From Rhodospirillales bacterium URHD0017 (lineage in GTDB: Bacteria; Pseudomonadota; Alphaproteobacteria; Reyranellales; Reyranellaceae): 64,000 nucleotides of DNA. A program made the position numbers and the translations under genes. The stretch spans positions 1 to 64,000 of the forward strand of contig FODP01000026.1 of assembly GCA_900110395.1 (NCBI GenBank). The letters run 5' to 3'. The notes under the pieces were generated by a model, which searched no databases, was not told the origin of the DNA, and worked only from the letters and a program-made list of their open reading frames with translations. Below are positions 43,073 to 50,870 of this stretch, one piece after another; positions within the stretch are counted from its first letter, which is position 1; each line of letters opens with the position of its first letter.

Positions 43073-44572
43073 TCAGTCGAGCTGGATCCAGGTCGTCTTG
43101 AGCTGGGTGAACTTGTCGAAGGCGTGGAGCGACTTGTCGCGGCCGTTGCCCGACTGCTTGTAGCCGCCGAACGGCGTGGTGATGTCGCCACCATCGTAGG
43201 TGTTGACCCACACCGAGCCGGTGCGCAGGCCCTTGGCGAACTTGAAGGCCTTGTTGATGTCGGCCGTGAAGATCGCCGAGGCGAGGCCGTAGATCGTGTC
43301 GTTGGCCACCGTCAGCGCCTGCTCGGCGTCCTTGACCGGGATGACCGACAGCACCGGCCCGAAGATCTCCTCCTGGGCGATCTTCATCTTGTTGTCGACC
43401 TGGTCGAACACGGTCGGCTCGATGAACGAGCCGGCATTGTCGACGTGGACCTGCTTGCCGCCCATCTTGAGCGTGGCGCCTTCCTTCTGGCCGGCCTCGA
43501 TGTAGCCCATGACGCGCTTGGTCTGCACCTCGTCGACCATGGCGCCCATCTGGGTCTTGGGGTCGAGCGGATCGCCCGGCATCATCTTCTGGCCGATCGC
43601 CATGACCTTCTCGAGGAACTGGTCCTTGATCTTGTCCTCGACGATCAGGCGCGAGCCCGCGGTGCAGACCTCGCCCTGGTTGAACCAGATGCCGAAGGCG
43701 GTGCGCTGGGCCGCAACATCGAGGTTGGGCGCGTCGCCCAGCACGATGTTGGGCGACTTGCCGCCGCACTCCAGCCAGACCTGCTTCATGTTCGATTCGC
43801 CGGAGTACTTCAGGAAGTACTTGCCGACTTCCGTGGAGCCCGTGAAGGCCAGCACGTCGACGTCCATGTGGCGGCCGAGCGCCTGGCCGGCGGTCTCGCC
43901 GAAGCCCGGCAGCACGTTGAACACGCCTTCGGGAATGCCGGCCTCCGCGGCGAGCTCGGCCAGCCGAAGGGCGGTGAGGGGAGACTGCTCGGCGGGCTTC
44001 AGGATCACCGAGTTGCCGGCGGCGAGCGCCGGCGAGATCTTCCAGCAGGCCATCAGCAGCGGGAAGTTCCACGGCACGACGGCGGCCACGACACCGGCCG
44101 GCTCGCGCGTGATCATGGCGACGACGTTGCCCGGCGTGGGCGCCACCTCGTCGTAGATCTTGTCGATCGCCTCGCCGAACCATTGCACGGTGTTGGCCGA
44201 GCCCGGGATGTCGACGCGGGTCGAGTAGGCGATGGGCTTGCCCATGTCGAGCGTCTCGAGCAGCGCCAGCTCATCGCGGTTCTTCATCATCAGCTCGGCG
44301 AGCTTCAGCATGATGCGCTTGCGGTTGGCCGGCGGCATGTTGGCCCAGGTGCCCTTGTCGAAGGCGGCGCGCGCGGCCTTCACCGCGGCGTCGACGTCGG
44401 CCTGCTCGCAGGCGGCGACCTTGGTCAGCACCTGGCCGGTCGCCGGGTTCACGCAGTCGAAGGTCTTGCCGGTGAGGGAAGCCGTGAACTTGCCGCCGAT
44501 GAAGGCCTGGTTGCGGTAGCTCAAGCCGCCGACGCGGCCCTTCCAGTCTTCGCGCGAAAGCTGGGCGCTCAT
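43073..44572 (-). CDS. Aldehyde dehydrogenase (PuuC/betaine-aldehyde type)
   Basis: 499-residue NAD(P)-dependent enzyme. The catalytic Cys is in NQGEVCTAGSR, the general base Glu in LECGGKSPNI, and the cofactor loop is FTGSTEVGKY. The conserved VPWNFPLLMACWK is intact. The opening REDWKGRVGGLSYRNQAFI resembles gamma-glutamyl-aminobutyraldehyde dehydrogenases (PuuC), so a polyamine or amino-aldehyde substrate is plausible but unproven. The ATG at 44572 lies 90 bp after the second dehydrogenase. Confidence 0.93.
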   Translation of the reverse strand: MSAQLSREDWKGRVGGLSYRNQAFIGGKFTASLTGKTFDCVNPATGQVLTKVAACEQADVDAAVKAARAAFDKGTWANMPPANRKRIMLKLAELMMKNRDELALLETLDMGKPIAYSTRVDIPGSANTVQWFGEAIDKIYDEVAPTPGNVVAMITREPAGVVAAVVPWNFPLLMACWKISPALAAGNSVILKPAEQSPLTALRLAELAAEAGIPEGVFNVLPGFGETAGQALGRHMDVDVLAFTGSTEVGKYFLKYSGESNMKQVWLECGGKSPNIVLGDAPNLDVAAQRTAFGIWFNQGEVCTAGSRLIVEDKIKDQFLEKVMAIGQKMMPGDPLDPKTQMGAMVDEVQTKRVMGYIEAGQKEGATLKMGGKQVHVDNAGSFIEPTVFDQVDNKMKIAQEEIFGPVLSVIPVKDAEQALTVANDTIYGLASAIFTADINKAFKFAKGLRTGSVWVNTYDGGDITTPFGGYKQSGNGRDKSLHAFDKFTQLKTTWIQLD

Positions 44573-44662
44573 GTCTCGTTCCCCTCCGTTTGTGGAGGGC
44601 GGAGCCTAAAGCATGATGCGTTCAGGTGGAAACCCGAACGCACCATGCCCGTTGAGACCCTC

Positions 44663-46084
44663 CTAGACGCCGGCGATCGCCTTCACCTCGAGGAAGTCCT
44701 CCATCCCGTACTTGCCCCACTCGCGACCGTTGCCGGACTGCTTGTAGCCGCCGAACGGGGCGGTGCGCTCGTTCGGAACGCCGTTCAGGTTGACGTTGCC
44801 CGCACGGATCTGCTTGCCGACGCGCTTGGCGCTTTCGACCGAGCCGGCGGAGACGTAGCCGGCGAGGCCGTAGGGCGTGTCGTTGGCGATCTTGACCGCT
44901 TCGGCCTCGTCCTTGGCGCCGAGGATGGTGATCACCGGTCCGAAGATCTCCTCGCGGGCGATCGTCATGGTGTTGGTCACGTCGGCGAACACGGTCGGGC
45001 GAACATAGAAGCCCTTGTTGACGCCCTCGGGCAGGCCCGGGCCGCCGGCGACGAGCGTCGCGCCCTCGTCCACGCCCTTCTTGATCAGCGCCTGGATCTT
45101 GTCCCACTGGGTGCGATTGACCACGGGTCCGATCGTGGTGCCCTCGGCCTTCGGGTCGCCCGCCTTCGTCTTGTCGGCGACGGCCTTCGCGATCGCCTTC
45201 ACTTCATTCATCTTGCTCGACGGCACGATCATGCGGGTCGGCGCGTTGCAGGACTGGCCCGAGTTGTTGAACACGTGAGCCACGCCGCCCGACACCGCCT
45301 TGGTGAAGTCGGCGTCTTCCAGGATGACGTTCGGCGACTTGCCGCCGAGCTCCTGGCTGACGCGCTTGACGGTATCGGCGGCGCGCTTGGCGACATCGAT
45401 GCCGGCGCGGGTCGAGCCGGTGAACGAGATCATGTCGATGCCGTGGTGCTCGCTCATGGCGACGCCGACCTCGGGGCCGAGGCCGTTGACGAGGTTGAAC
45501 ACGCCCTTCGGGACGCCGGCGGCGTGCATGACTTCAGCGAAGATCAGAGCCGAGGTCGGCGTGAATTCCGACGGCTTCAGGATCATGGTGCAGCCGGCGG
45601 CGATCGCGGGCGCGACCTTGCAGGCGATCTGGTTGAGCGGCCAGTTCCACGGGGTGATCATGCCGACCACACCGATCGGTTCGCGCACGACGGTGGCCGT
45701 GCCGACCTTCTCCTCGAAGTGATAGTCCTTCAGCACCTGCAGGGTCGACATCAGGTGACCGAGGCCGGCGCCGGCCTGGGCACGCTCGGCCATCGGGATC
45801 GGCGCTCCCATTTCCTCGGAGATGGCGGCGGCAATTTCCTTGGAGCGCGCCTTGTAGGCCTCGATGATCTTCTCGAGCAGTGCGATGCGCTCCTCGCGCG
45901 TCGTGACCGAGAAGGTCTCGAACGCCCGGCGGGCGGCGGCAACGGCCTTGTCCACGTCCGCCTTCGAGCCGACGGCGACGTCATACATGGGCTCTTCGGT
46001 TGCCGGATTGACCACCGGGATCGTCTTCATAACGGCGGGGTCGACCCAGGCGCCGTCGATATAGAATTTCGTGCGATTGACCAT
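44663..46084 (-). CDS. Aldehyde dehydrogenase family protein
   Basis: 473 residues. Cys nucleophile in NNSGQSCNAPTR, Glu in SQELGGKSPNV, cofactor loop FTGSTRAGID, and the C-terminal FGGYKQSGNGREWG. It is only distantly related to the neighbouring dehydrogenase (different length and active-site context), so this is not a recent tandem copy. The pair could share a promoter upstream of 46084. Substrate unknown. Confidence 0.93.
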   Translation of the reverse strand: MVNRTKFYIDGAWVDPAVMKTIPVVNPATEEPMYDVAVGSKADVDKAVAAARRAFETFSVTTREERIALLEKIIEAYKARSKEIAAAISEEMGAPIPMAERAQAGAGLGHLMSTLQVLKDYHFEEKVGTATVVREPIGVVGMITPWNWPLNQIACKVAPAIAAGCTMILKPSEFTPTSALIFAEVMHAAGVPKGVFNLVNGLGPEVGVAMSEHHGIDMISFTGSTRAGIDVAKRAADTVKRVSQELGGKSPNVILEDADFTKAVSGGVAHVFNNSGQSCNAPTRMIVPSSKMNEVKAIAKAVADKTKAGDPKAEGTTIGPVVNRTQWDKIQALIKKGVDEGATLVAGGPGLPEGVNKGFYVRPTVFADVTNTMTIAREEIFGPVITILGAKDEAEAVKIANDTPYGLAGYVSAGSVESAKRVGKQIRAGNVNLNGVPNERTAPFGGYKQSGNGREWGKYGMEDFLEVKAIAGV

Positions 46085-46203
46085 CTTGGCTGTTCCTTCT
46101 TGATTTGGGGGCCCTGTCGGGCGGCGGCGACGCGAAGTCGGGCGGCAGGAATGTTAGCGGCTGAGTGGCGGTCTGCCTACAGAGGAGGCCAGGCTGGTCT
46201 GCC

Positions 46204-46231
46204 ACGAAAAAGCCGCCCGGAAGGGGCGGCT
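46204..46231 (-). terminator. Rho-independent terminator of rpmG
   Basis: Leftward reading: AGCCGCCCC-TTCC-GGGCGGCT style stem followed by TTTTTCG. A compact GC stem plus U-run, 29 bp past the rpmG stop, and placed before the next leftward gene. Confidence 0.88.
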
Positions 46232-46259
46232 GGTCCGTTCGAACATTCCTGTTGGAATG

Positions 46260-46427
46260 TCACTTCATCTTGGATTCCTTGAAGACGACATGCTTGCGCA
46301 CGACGGGGTCGTACTTCTTGAGCTCCATCTTCTCGGTCTTGGTGCGCGGGTTCTTGCGCGTCACGTAATAGAAGCCGGTGTCGGCGCTGGACACCATCTT
46401 GATCAGGATCGAGGTCGGCTTGGCCAT
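46260..46427 (-). CDS. rpmG: 50S ribosomal protein L33
   Basis: 55 residues: MAKPTSILIKMVSSADTG at the start, then FYYVTRKNPRTKTEKM and a lysine-rich KYDPVVRKHVVFKESK end. This is the Cys-free form of L33 (no CXXC pairs), which is zinc-independent. It is too short for most gene finders' default cutoffs but unmistakable. It is the last gene of the leftward dprA-topA-rnr-DUF983 neighbourhood, with a strong terminator behind it. Confidence 0.97.
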   Translation of the reverse strand: MAKPTSILIKMVSSADTGFYYVTRKNPRTKTEKMELKKYDPVVRKHVVFKESKMK

Positions 46428-46520
46428 GGTCTTGTCCCTATGCCCGGAAGGGCGAATCTCTGGAAGGCGGGCAAACTAGTCGCTGGCCCGCCCATGTCAA
46501 GCCATACGACAAGCCGTCTT

Positions 46521-48128
46521 TTAGCGAGGGGCTGTCGCCGTGGCCGTAGCCGCCTGCTGGGTCGCTGCCTGCACGGCATGGGCATAGAGCGTGCGGTCGC
46601 GCAGCAGCTGGGTGGCGATCTCGACGTCGCGCTCGGGGCTCGCCTCGCCCGGCGGGCAGATCTTGCGCAGGTCGGTGATTTCCTGATGGGTCGGGTTGCG
46701 CAACGCATGCCAGCGCATCAGCGTGCCCTGGCTGGAATCGACCGAGCCGGCATTGAGCTGGCCGACATCGCCGATCTTGGACGTGCAGACGTTGGGCAGC
46801 ACGCCGAGCTCGTTCCAGGTGTAGCCCGACGGCGCGTTCAGCCGCGACCAGGTCAGGATCAGCTCGCCCTCGTTGGCCAGCCGCACCACGGTCTGCACTG
46901 TGCCCTTGCCGTAGCTGGTGCTGCCGACCACGACGGCGCGGCCGCGGTCCTGCAGAGCGGCGGCCACGATCTCGGCCGCCGACGCCGAGCCGCCGTTCAT
47001 CAACACGACGATCGGCATGTCGGCCGTCTTGCCGCTGGTGACGCTCTTGTAGGTGCGCCGGCTGTCGGGATGGCGGCCGCTGGTCGAGAAGATCGTGCCG
47101 TTGTTGATGAACAGCTCCGACACGGTCTGCGCCTGGTCGAGCAGGCCGCCGCGGTTGGAGCGCATGTCGATGATGACGCCCGCCATGTCCTTGCCGAGCT
47201 CGGCCCTGGCCTTGTCGATGGCGGCCTTGAGGTTGTCAGTGGTGGCGCTGTTGAAACCGGTCAGGTGGATCAGCGCCACGTCACCGCGGCGTTCGTAGGT
47301 GACGGTGGTCGGGATGATGCGGGCGCGCTTCATGCTCAGCACGTATTCGCCGCCCTGCGCGACGCGCAGCACGGTGATGGCGACCGGTGCGCCGACCGAA
47401 CCGCGCAGCTTGGCCACGACATCGCTCAGCGGGCGGTCGATCATCGATTCGCCGTCGATCGACAGGATCTGGTCGCCGACCTGGATGCCGGCCTTGGCTG
47501 CCGGCGAGCCGTCCTGCACGGCGCGGATCATGATCCGCTTGTCGTCGGTGCGCTCGACGGTGATGCCGACGCCGCCGCCGCCGTCGCGCTGGAAGCGGTT
47601 GTCGCGCGCCTCGTCGGGATCGGCGTAGCGGCTGTTGCGGTCGAGCTGCTTGGTGGTGGCCGTCATCGCCTCGCGGATCAGTGTCTGGCGGTCGGCGCCA
47701 TGCAGCGCCGGCGAGGCGTCGAGGGAGCCGGCCATCAGCTCGGCCAGCATGGCGCCCCAGGCGCGGCCGTCGGCCGGATCGGCCGGGGTCGGCCGGCTCA
47801 GGACCTGGCGGCCGTCGCGCTTGACGGTGAAGGTGCCGTCGGAGGTCTCCAGCACCATGGCCGGATCGGTGCTGGCAAAGCCGCGATAGGTCTCCGTCGA
47901 GAGCGAGCGGAAATTGGGCTCGAACAGGTGGCGGTCGCCGATGGCCCGGTAGGCCTGCAGGACGACGCGTTCGAGATTGACGTCGGCGGCTACCGACGGA
48001 TTGCGGCCCGTGGTGGCCTGCGGCGCGTCGGTGGAGGTCGCACAGGAGACGACCAGGGATGAAGCAAGAAGGGCGGCAGCCGCACGCGGCACCGCCTTAA
48101 CGAGAAAAGGGATCAGCGACACTTCCAT
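46521..48128 (-). CDS. S41 family C-terminal-processing protease, putative lipoprotein
   Basis: 535 residues. N-terminal signal ends in a lipobox VVSC, so the mature protein is probably membrane-anchored in the periplasm. A PDZ domain (GVGITVER to GDQILSIDGE region) precedes the protease core. The catalytic Ser is in NGGSASAAEIVAA and the Lys in GSTSYGKGTVQT, as in CtpA/Prc. The last ~60 residues are Ala/Thr-rich. Open frame continues upstream past 48128, but that ATG begins the signal. It lies between DUF983 and rpmG. Confidence 0.9.
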   Translation of the reverse strand: MEVSLIPFLVKAVPRAAAALLASSLVVSCATSTDAPQATTGRNPSVAADVNLERVVLQAYRAIGDRHLFEPNFRSLSTETYRGFASTDPAMVLETSDGTFTVKRDGRQVLSRPTPADPADGRAWGAMLAELMAGSLDASPALHGADRQTLIREAMTATTKQLDRNSRYADPDEARDNRFQRDGGGGVGITVERTDDKRIMIRAVQDGSPAAKAGIQVGDQILSIDGESMIDRPLSDVVAKLRGSVGAPVAITVLRVAQGGEYVLSMKRARIIPTTVTYERRGDVALIHLTGFNSATTDNLKAAIDKARAELGKDMAGVIIDMRSNRGGLLDQAQTVSELFINNGTIFSTSGRHPDSRRTYKSVTSGKTADMPIVVLMNGGSASAAEIVAAALQDRGRAVVVGSTSYGKGTVQTVVRLANEGELILTWSRLNAPSGYTWNELGVLPNVCTSKIGDVGQLNAGSVDSSQGTLMRWHALRNPTHQEITDLRKICPPGEASPERDVEIATQLLRDRTLYAHAVQAATQQAATATATAPR

Positions 48129-48178
48129 ACCCAGCAACGGCGCAACATAGCACAGGCCGTCGGCGGGCGGCCACGTTT

Positions 48179-48586
48179 TCAGGCTGAGGGGTCGAAGCTC
48201 CCGGTCGTCGAAGGCTTGGGAGCGGCTATCCGGTGCGCCCACAGGAGCGCAATGACGGCGCCTTTTATTCGAGGGAGCAGCAGGAGTGCAAGGACAACGG
48301 AGAGTGGAAGCCACAATGCCGCATGAATCCAGAGCGGCGGCTGGCCGCCGGCGCGTTCGAGCACCAGGACCAGAGGCACGACGATGTGGCCGACTGCAAA
48401 AATCGTGAAGTACGCCGGCGCGTCGTCGGCGCGGTACGGTTCGAGCGCCAGCTCGCAGGCCGGGCAGTGGCTGCGCATCTTGAGGAAGCTCGAGAACAGG
48501 CTGCCGGCGCCGCAGCGCGGGCACCTGCCGCGCCAGCCGCGCAGCAGGGAGGTCCAGACGTCCGGCGTGCGTTCCTCTTTGTTCAT
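48179..48586 (-). CDS. DUF983 domain-containing membrane protein
   Basis: 135 residues. A zinc-ribbon-like pair CPRCG and CPAC near the N-terminus (RGWRGRCPRCGAGSLF) is followed by two membrane helices (about residues 58-75 and 85-105). DUF983 proteins occur beside rnr in many alphaproteobacteria; function unknown. ATG 48586 is 22 bp after the rnr stop. A longer frame upstream overlaps rnr and is not used. Confidence 0.88.
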   Translation of the reverse strand: MNKEERTPDVWTSLLRGWRGRCPRCGAGSLFSSFLKMRSHCPACELALEPYRADDAPAYFTIFAVGHIVVPLVLVLERAGGQPPLWIHAALWLPLSVVLALLLLPRIKGAVIALLWAHRIAAPKPSTTGSFDPSA

Positions 48587-48608
48587 CCCGCCAAGATGGG
48601 CCTTGGCC

Positions 48609-50870
48609 TTATCGCCGTCGTCGCGACCGTTTGTCCTTAGGTGCTCCGCGATGCGCGACCGGACGCCGCGGCGCGCTGCGCGCATGGCGCTGGCCGCGCG
48701 GCGGGGCGTGGCGCTCGACGCGCTCGATGACGTCGACGATCTCGAACAGGAGGCCGCCGGTGGCAATGTCGGCCTCGGCCAGTTTCAGCCGCAATCGGTC
48801 GCCCAGACCGAACGTCTCGCCGGTTCGCTCGCCTACCAGCATCTGGCGGCCTTCGTCGTGGCGGAAGAACTCCTGGCCAAGCGACCGGATGGGGATAAGC
48901 CCATCGGCGCCGCTGGCGTCGAGCGCGGCGAACAGGCCGAAGCGGGTGACGCTGGTGACGCGGCCGGGGAAGGTGGCGCCGACGTGCGCCGCCATGAAGG
49001 CCGCGACGTAGCGGTCCATGGCGCCGCGCTCGGCCGCCACGGCACGCCGTTCGCACATGGAAAGGTGCTCGCCGAACTCGGCGAAGCGGCTCTTGTCGCC
49101 CTCCGGCAAGCCGCCTTCGCCCAGACCGTAGGCCGCGATCAGGGCACGATGCACGATCAGGTCGGGAAAGCGGCGGATCGGCGATGTGAAGTGGGCGTAG
49201 CGCGCCAGGGCCAGGCCGAAGTGGCCGAGATTGTCGGGGCTGTAGACCGCCTGGCTCTGGCTGCGCAGCATGGTCTCGTTGACCAGGCGCGCCACTGGCT
49301 TGTCGGCCACCTGGTGCAGGACGCGGTTGAGGTCGCCCGGCCTGATCCGCGGTCCGGCCGGCAGGCCGACGCCCAGGGTGCCCAGGAATTCGCGCAGGCC
49401 CTCGATCTTGGCGGCGTCGGGGTGGTCGTGGACGCGGTAGAGGCAGGGGGTGTGGCGCTGCTCCAGCGCCTGGGCGGCCGCGACGTTGGCCAGCACCATG
49501 AACTCCTCGATCAGCTTGTGGCTATCGAGCCGCTCGCGCACGCCGATCTCGGCGATGCGGCCGTCCTCGCCCAGGGTGACCTGGCGCTCGGGCAGGTCGA
49601 GGTCGAGCGCGCCGCGCTTCTCGCGCGCCGCCAGCAGCACCTTGAAGGCACCGTAGAGTGGCCGGATGACGTTGCCCATCAGGGGCGCGATCTCGGCGTC
49701 GGGTGTGCCGTCCTGGGCGCGCTGGACGCGGGTGTAGGTGAGGCGCGCGGCCGAGCGGATCATGGCGCGGTGGAAGCGATGGCGCTTCAGCTGGCCAGCA
49801 GCATCGATCCACATTTCTGCCACCAGGACCGGCCGGTCCTGCTGCGGGACCAGCGAGCACCAGTGGTTGGACAGCGCCTCGGGCAGCATGGGCACGACGC
49901 GGTCGGGGAAATAGACCGAGGTGCCGCGGCGGTAGGCGGCGCGGTCGAGCGGCTTGTCGTGCCGCACGTACCAGGCGACGTCGGCGATGGCGACCAGGAT
50001 GCGCCAGCCGCCGGGATGATCCGGATCGGGCTCGGCGAACACCGCGTCATCGAAGTCGCGGGCGTCCTCGCCGTCGATCGTGACCAGCGGCGTGTCGCGC
50101 AGGTCGAGGCGCTGGCCGAGAGGTGCTGCACGGGCGCGCTCGGCTTCCTCGAGGGCGGCCGGCGGGAACTCGACCGGGATGTCGTTGGCGGCGATCGAGA
50201 TCAGGCTGATGGTGCGCGGGTCGCTCATCGGCCCGACGCGCTCGATCACGCTGGCACGGCGGGCGAGCGCGCCGCCGGCCGGCTCGACCCAGACGATGTC
50301 GCCGGGCTCGGCGCCGTTCTTGTCGGCCGGCCGGATGTCGAAGCTCAGCTTCAGCTTGCGGTCGGTCGGGGTCACGAGGCCGATGCCGTTGCGGCCGTCG
50401 GGTTCCTCGTAGAGGCCCAGCACCTTGCGCGGGGCGCTGCCCAGCAGGCGGATGACGCGGGCTTCGTAGGTGGTCTTGCCGCGGCGCTTCAGCGAAGCGA
50501 GCACGCGGTCTCCGACGGCGGGAGCCACGCCGCCACGACTCGCCTGCGGGACGATCTCGATGCGGGGTGGGGGGCCGTCTTGTTCTTCGTCGTGGCGGCG
50601 CGGCACGGCCAGCAGGTGGCCGTCATCGTCGACCCGCACGATCTCCAGTACGGTGATATCAGTCAGTGCTTTTGGATCCTTGAATGTCTTGGCGCGGTCG
50701 GCGGCGATGTCGCCTGAATCGCGCAGGTTGCGCAGCAGCTCCTTGAGCTCGATGCGCTGGTCGCCTTTCAGCCCGAAGGCACGCGCGATCTCGCGCTTGC
50801 CGACCGGGGTGGCGCTCTCCTTGATGAAAGCCAGCAGTTCGTCGCGGGTCGGGACTTTGCCCTTAGCCAT
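48609..50870 (-). CDS. rnr: Ribonuclease R
   Basis: 753-residue processive 3'-5' exoribonuclease. Layout: N-terminal helix-turn-helix part (REIARAFGLKGDQRIELKELL in pieces), two cold-shock domains, the RNB catalytic domain with ARDFDDAVF, and a C-terminal S1 domain, then a very basic tail ending RSRRRR. It degrades structured RNA. The start ATG 50870 overlaps the end of topA by 8 bp, so translation is coupled to topA. Confidence 0.96.
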   Translation of the reverse strand: MAKGKVPTRDELLAFIKESATPVGKREIARAFGLKGDQRIELKELLRNLRDSGDIAADRAKTFKDPKALTDITVLEIVRVDDDGHLLAVPRRHDEEQDGPPPRIEIVPQASRGGVAPAVGDRVLASLKRRGKTTYEARVIRLLGSAPRKVLGLYEEPDGRNGIGLVTPTDRKLKLSFDIRPADKNGAEPGDIVWVEPAGGALARRASVIERVGPMSDPRTISLISIAANDIPVEFPPAALEEAERARAAPLGQRLDLRDTPLVTIDGEDARDFDDAVFAEPDPDHPGGWRILVAIADVAWYVRHDKPLDRAAYRRGTSVYFPDRVVPMLPEALSNHWCSLVPQQDRPVLVAEMWIDAAGQLKRHRFHRAMIRSAARLTYTRVQRAQDGTPDAEIAPLMGNVIRPLYGAFKVLLAAREKRGALDLDLPERQVTLGEDGRIAEIGVRERLDSHKLIEEFMVLANVAAAQALEQRHTPCLYRVHDHPDAAKIEGLREFLGTLGVGLPAGPRIRPGDLNRVLHQVADKPVARLVNETMLRSQSQAVYSPDNLGHFGLALARYAHFTSPIRRFPDLIVHRALIAAYGLGEGGLPEGDKSRFAEFGEHLSMCERRAVAAERGAMDRYVAAFMAAHVGATFPGRVTSVTRFGLFAALDASGADGLIPIRSLGQEFFRHDEGRQMLVGERTGETFGLGDRLRLKLAEADIATGGLLFEIVDVIERVERHAPPRGQRHARSAPRRPVAHRGAPKDKRSRRRR

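Noticed and set aside
43010..46282. A 1090-codon + strand frame
   Set aside because: Antisense to two well-formed aldehyde dehydrogenase genes; same composition effect.
46257..48062. A 601-codon + strand frame
   Set aside because: Antisense to the S41 protease and rpmG.
48384..50717. A 777-codon + strand frame
   Set aside because: Antisense to rnr and DUF983; no family features.
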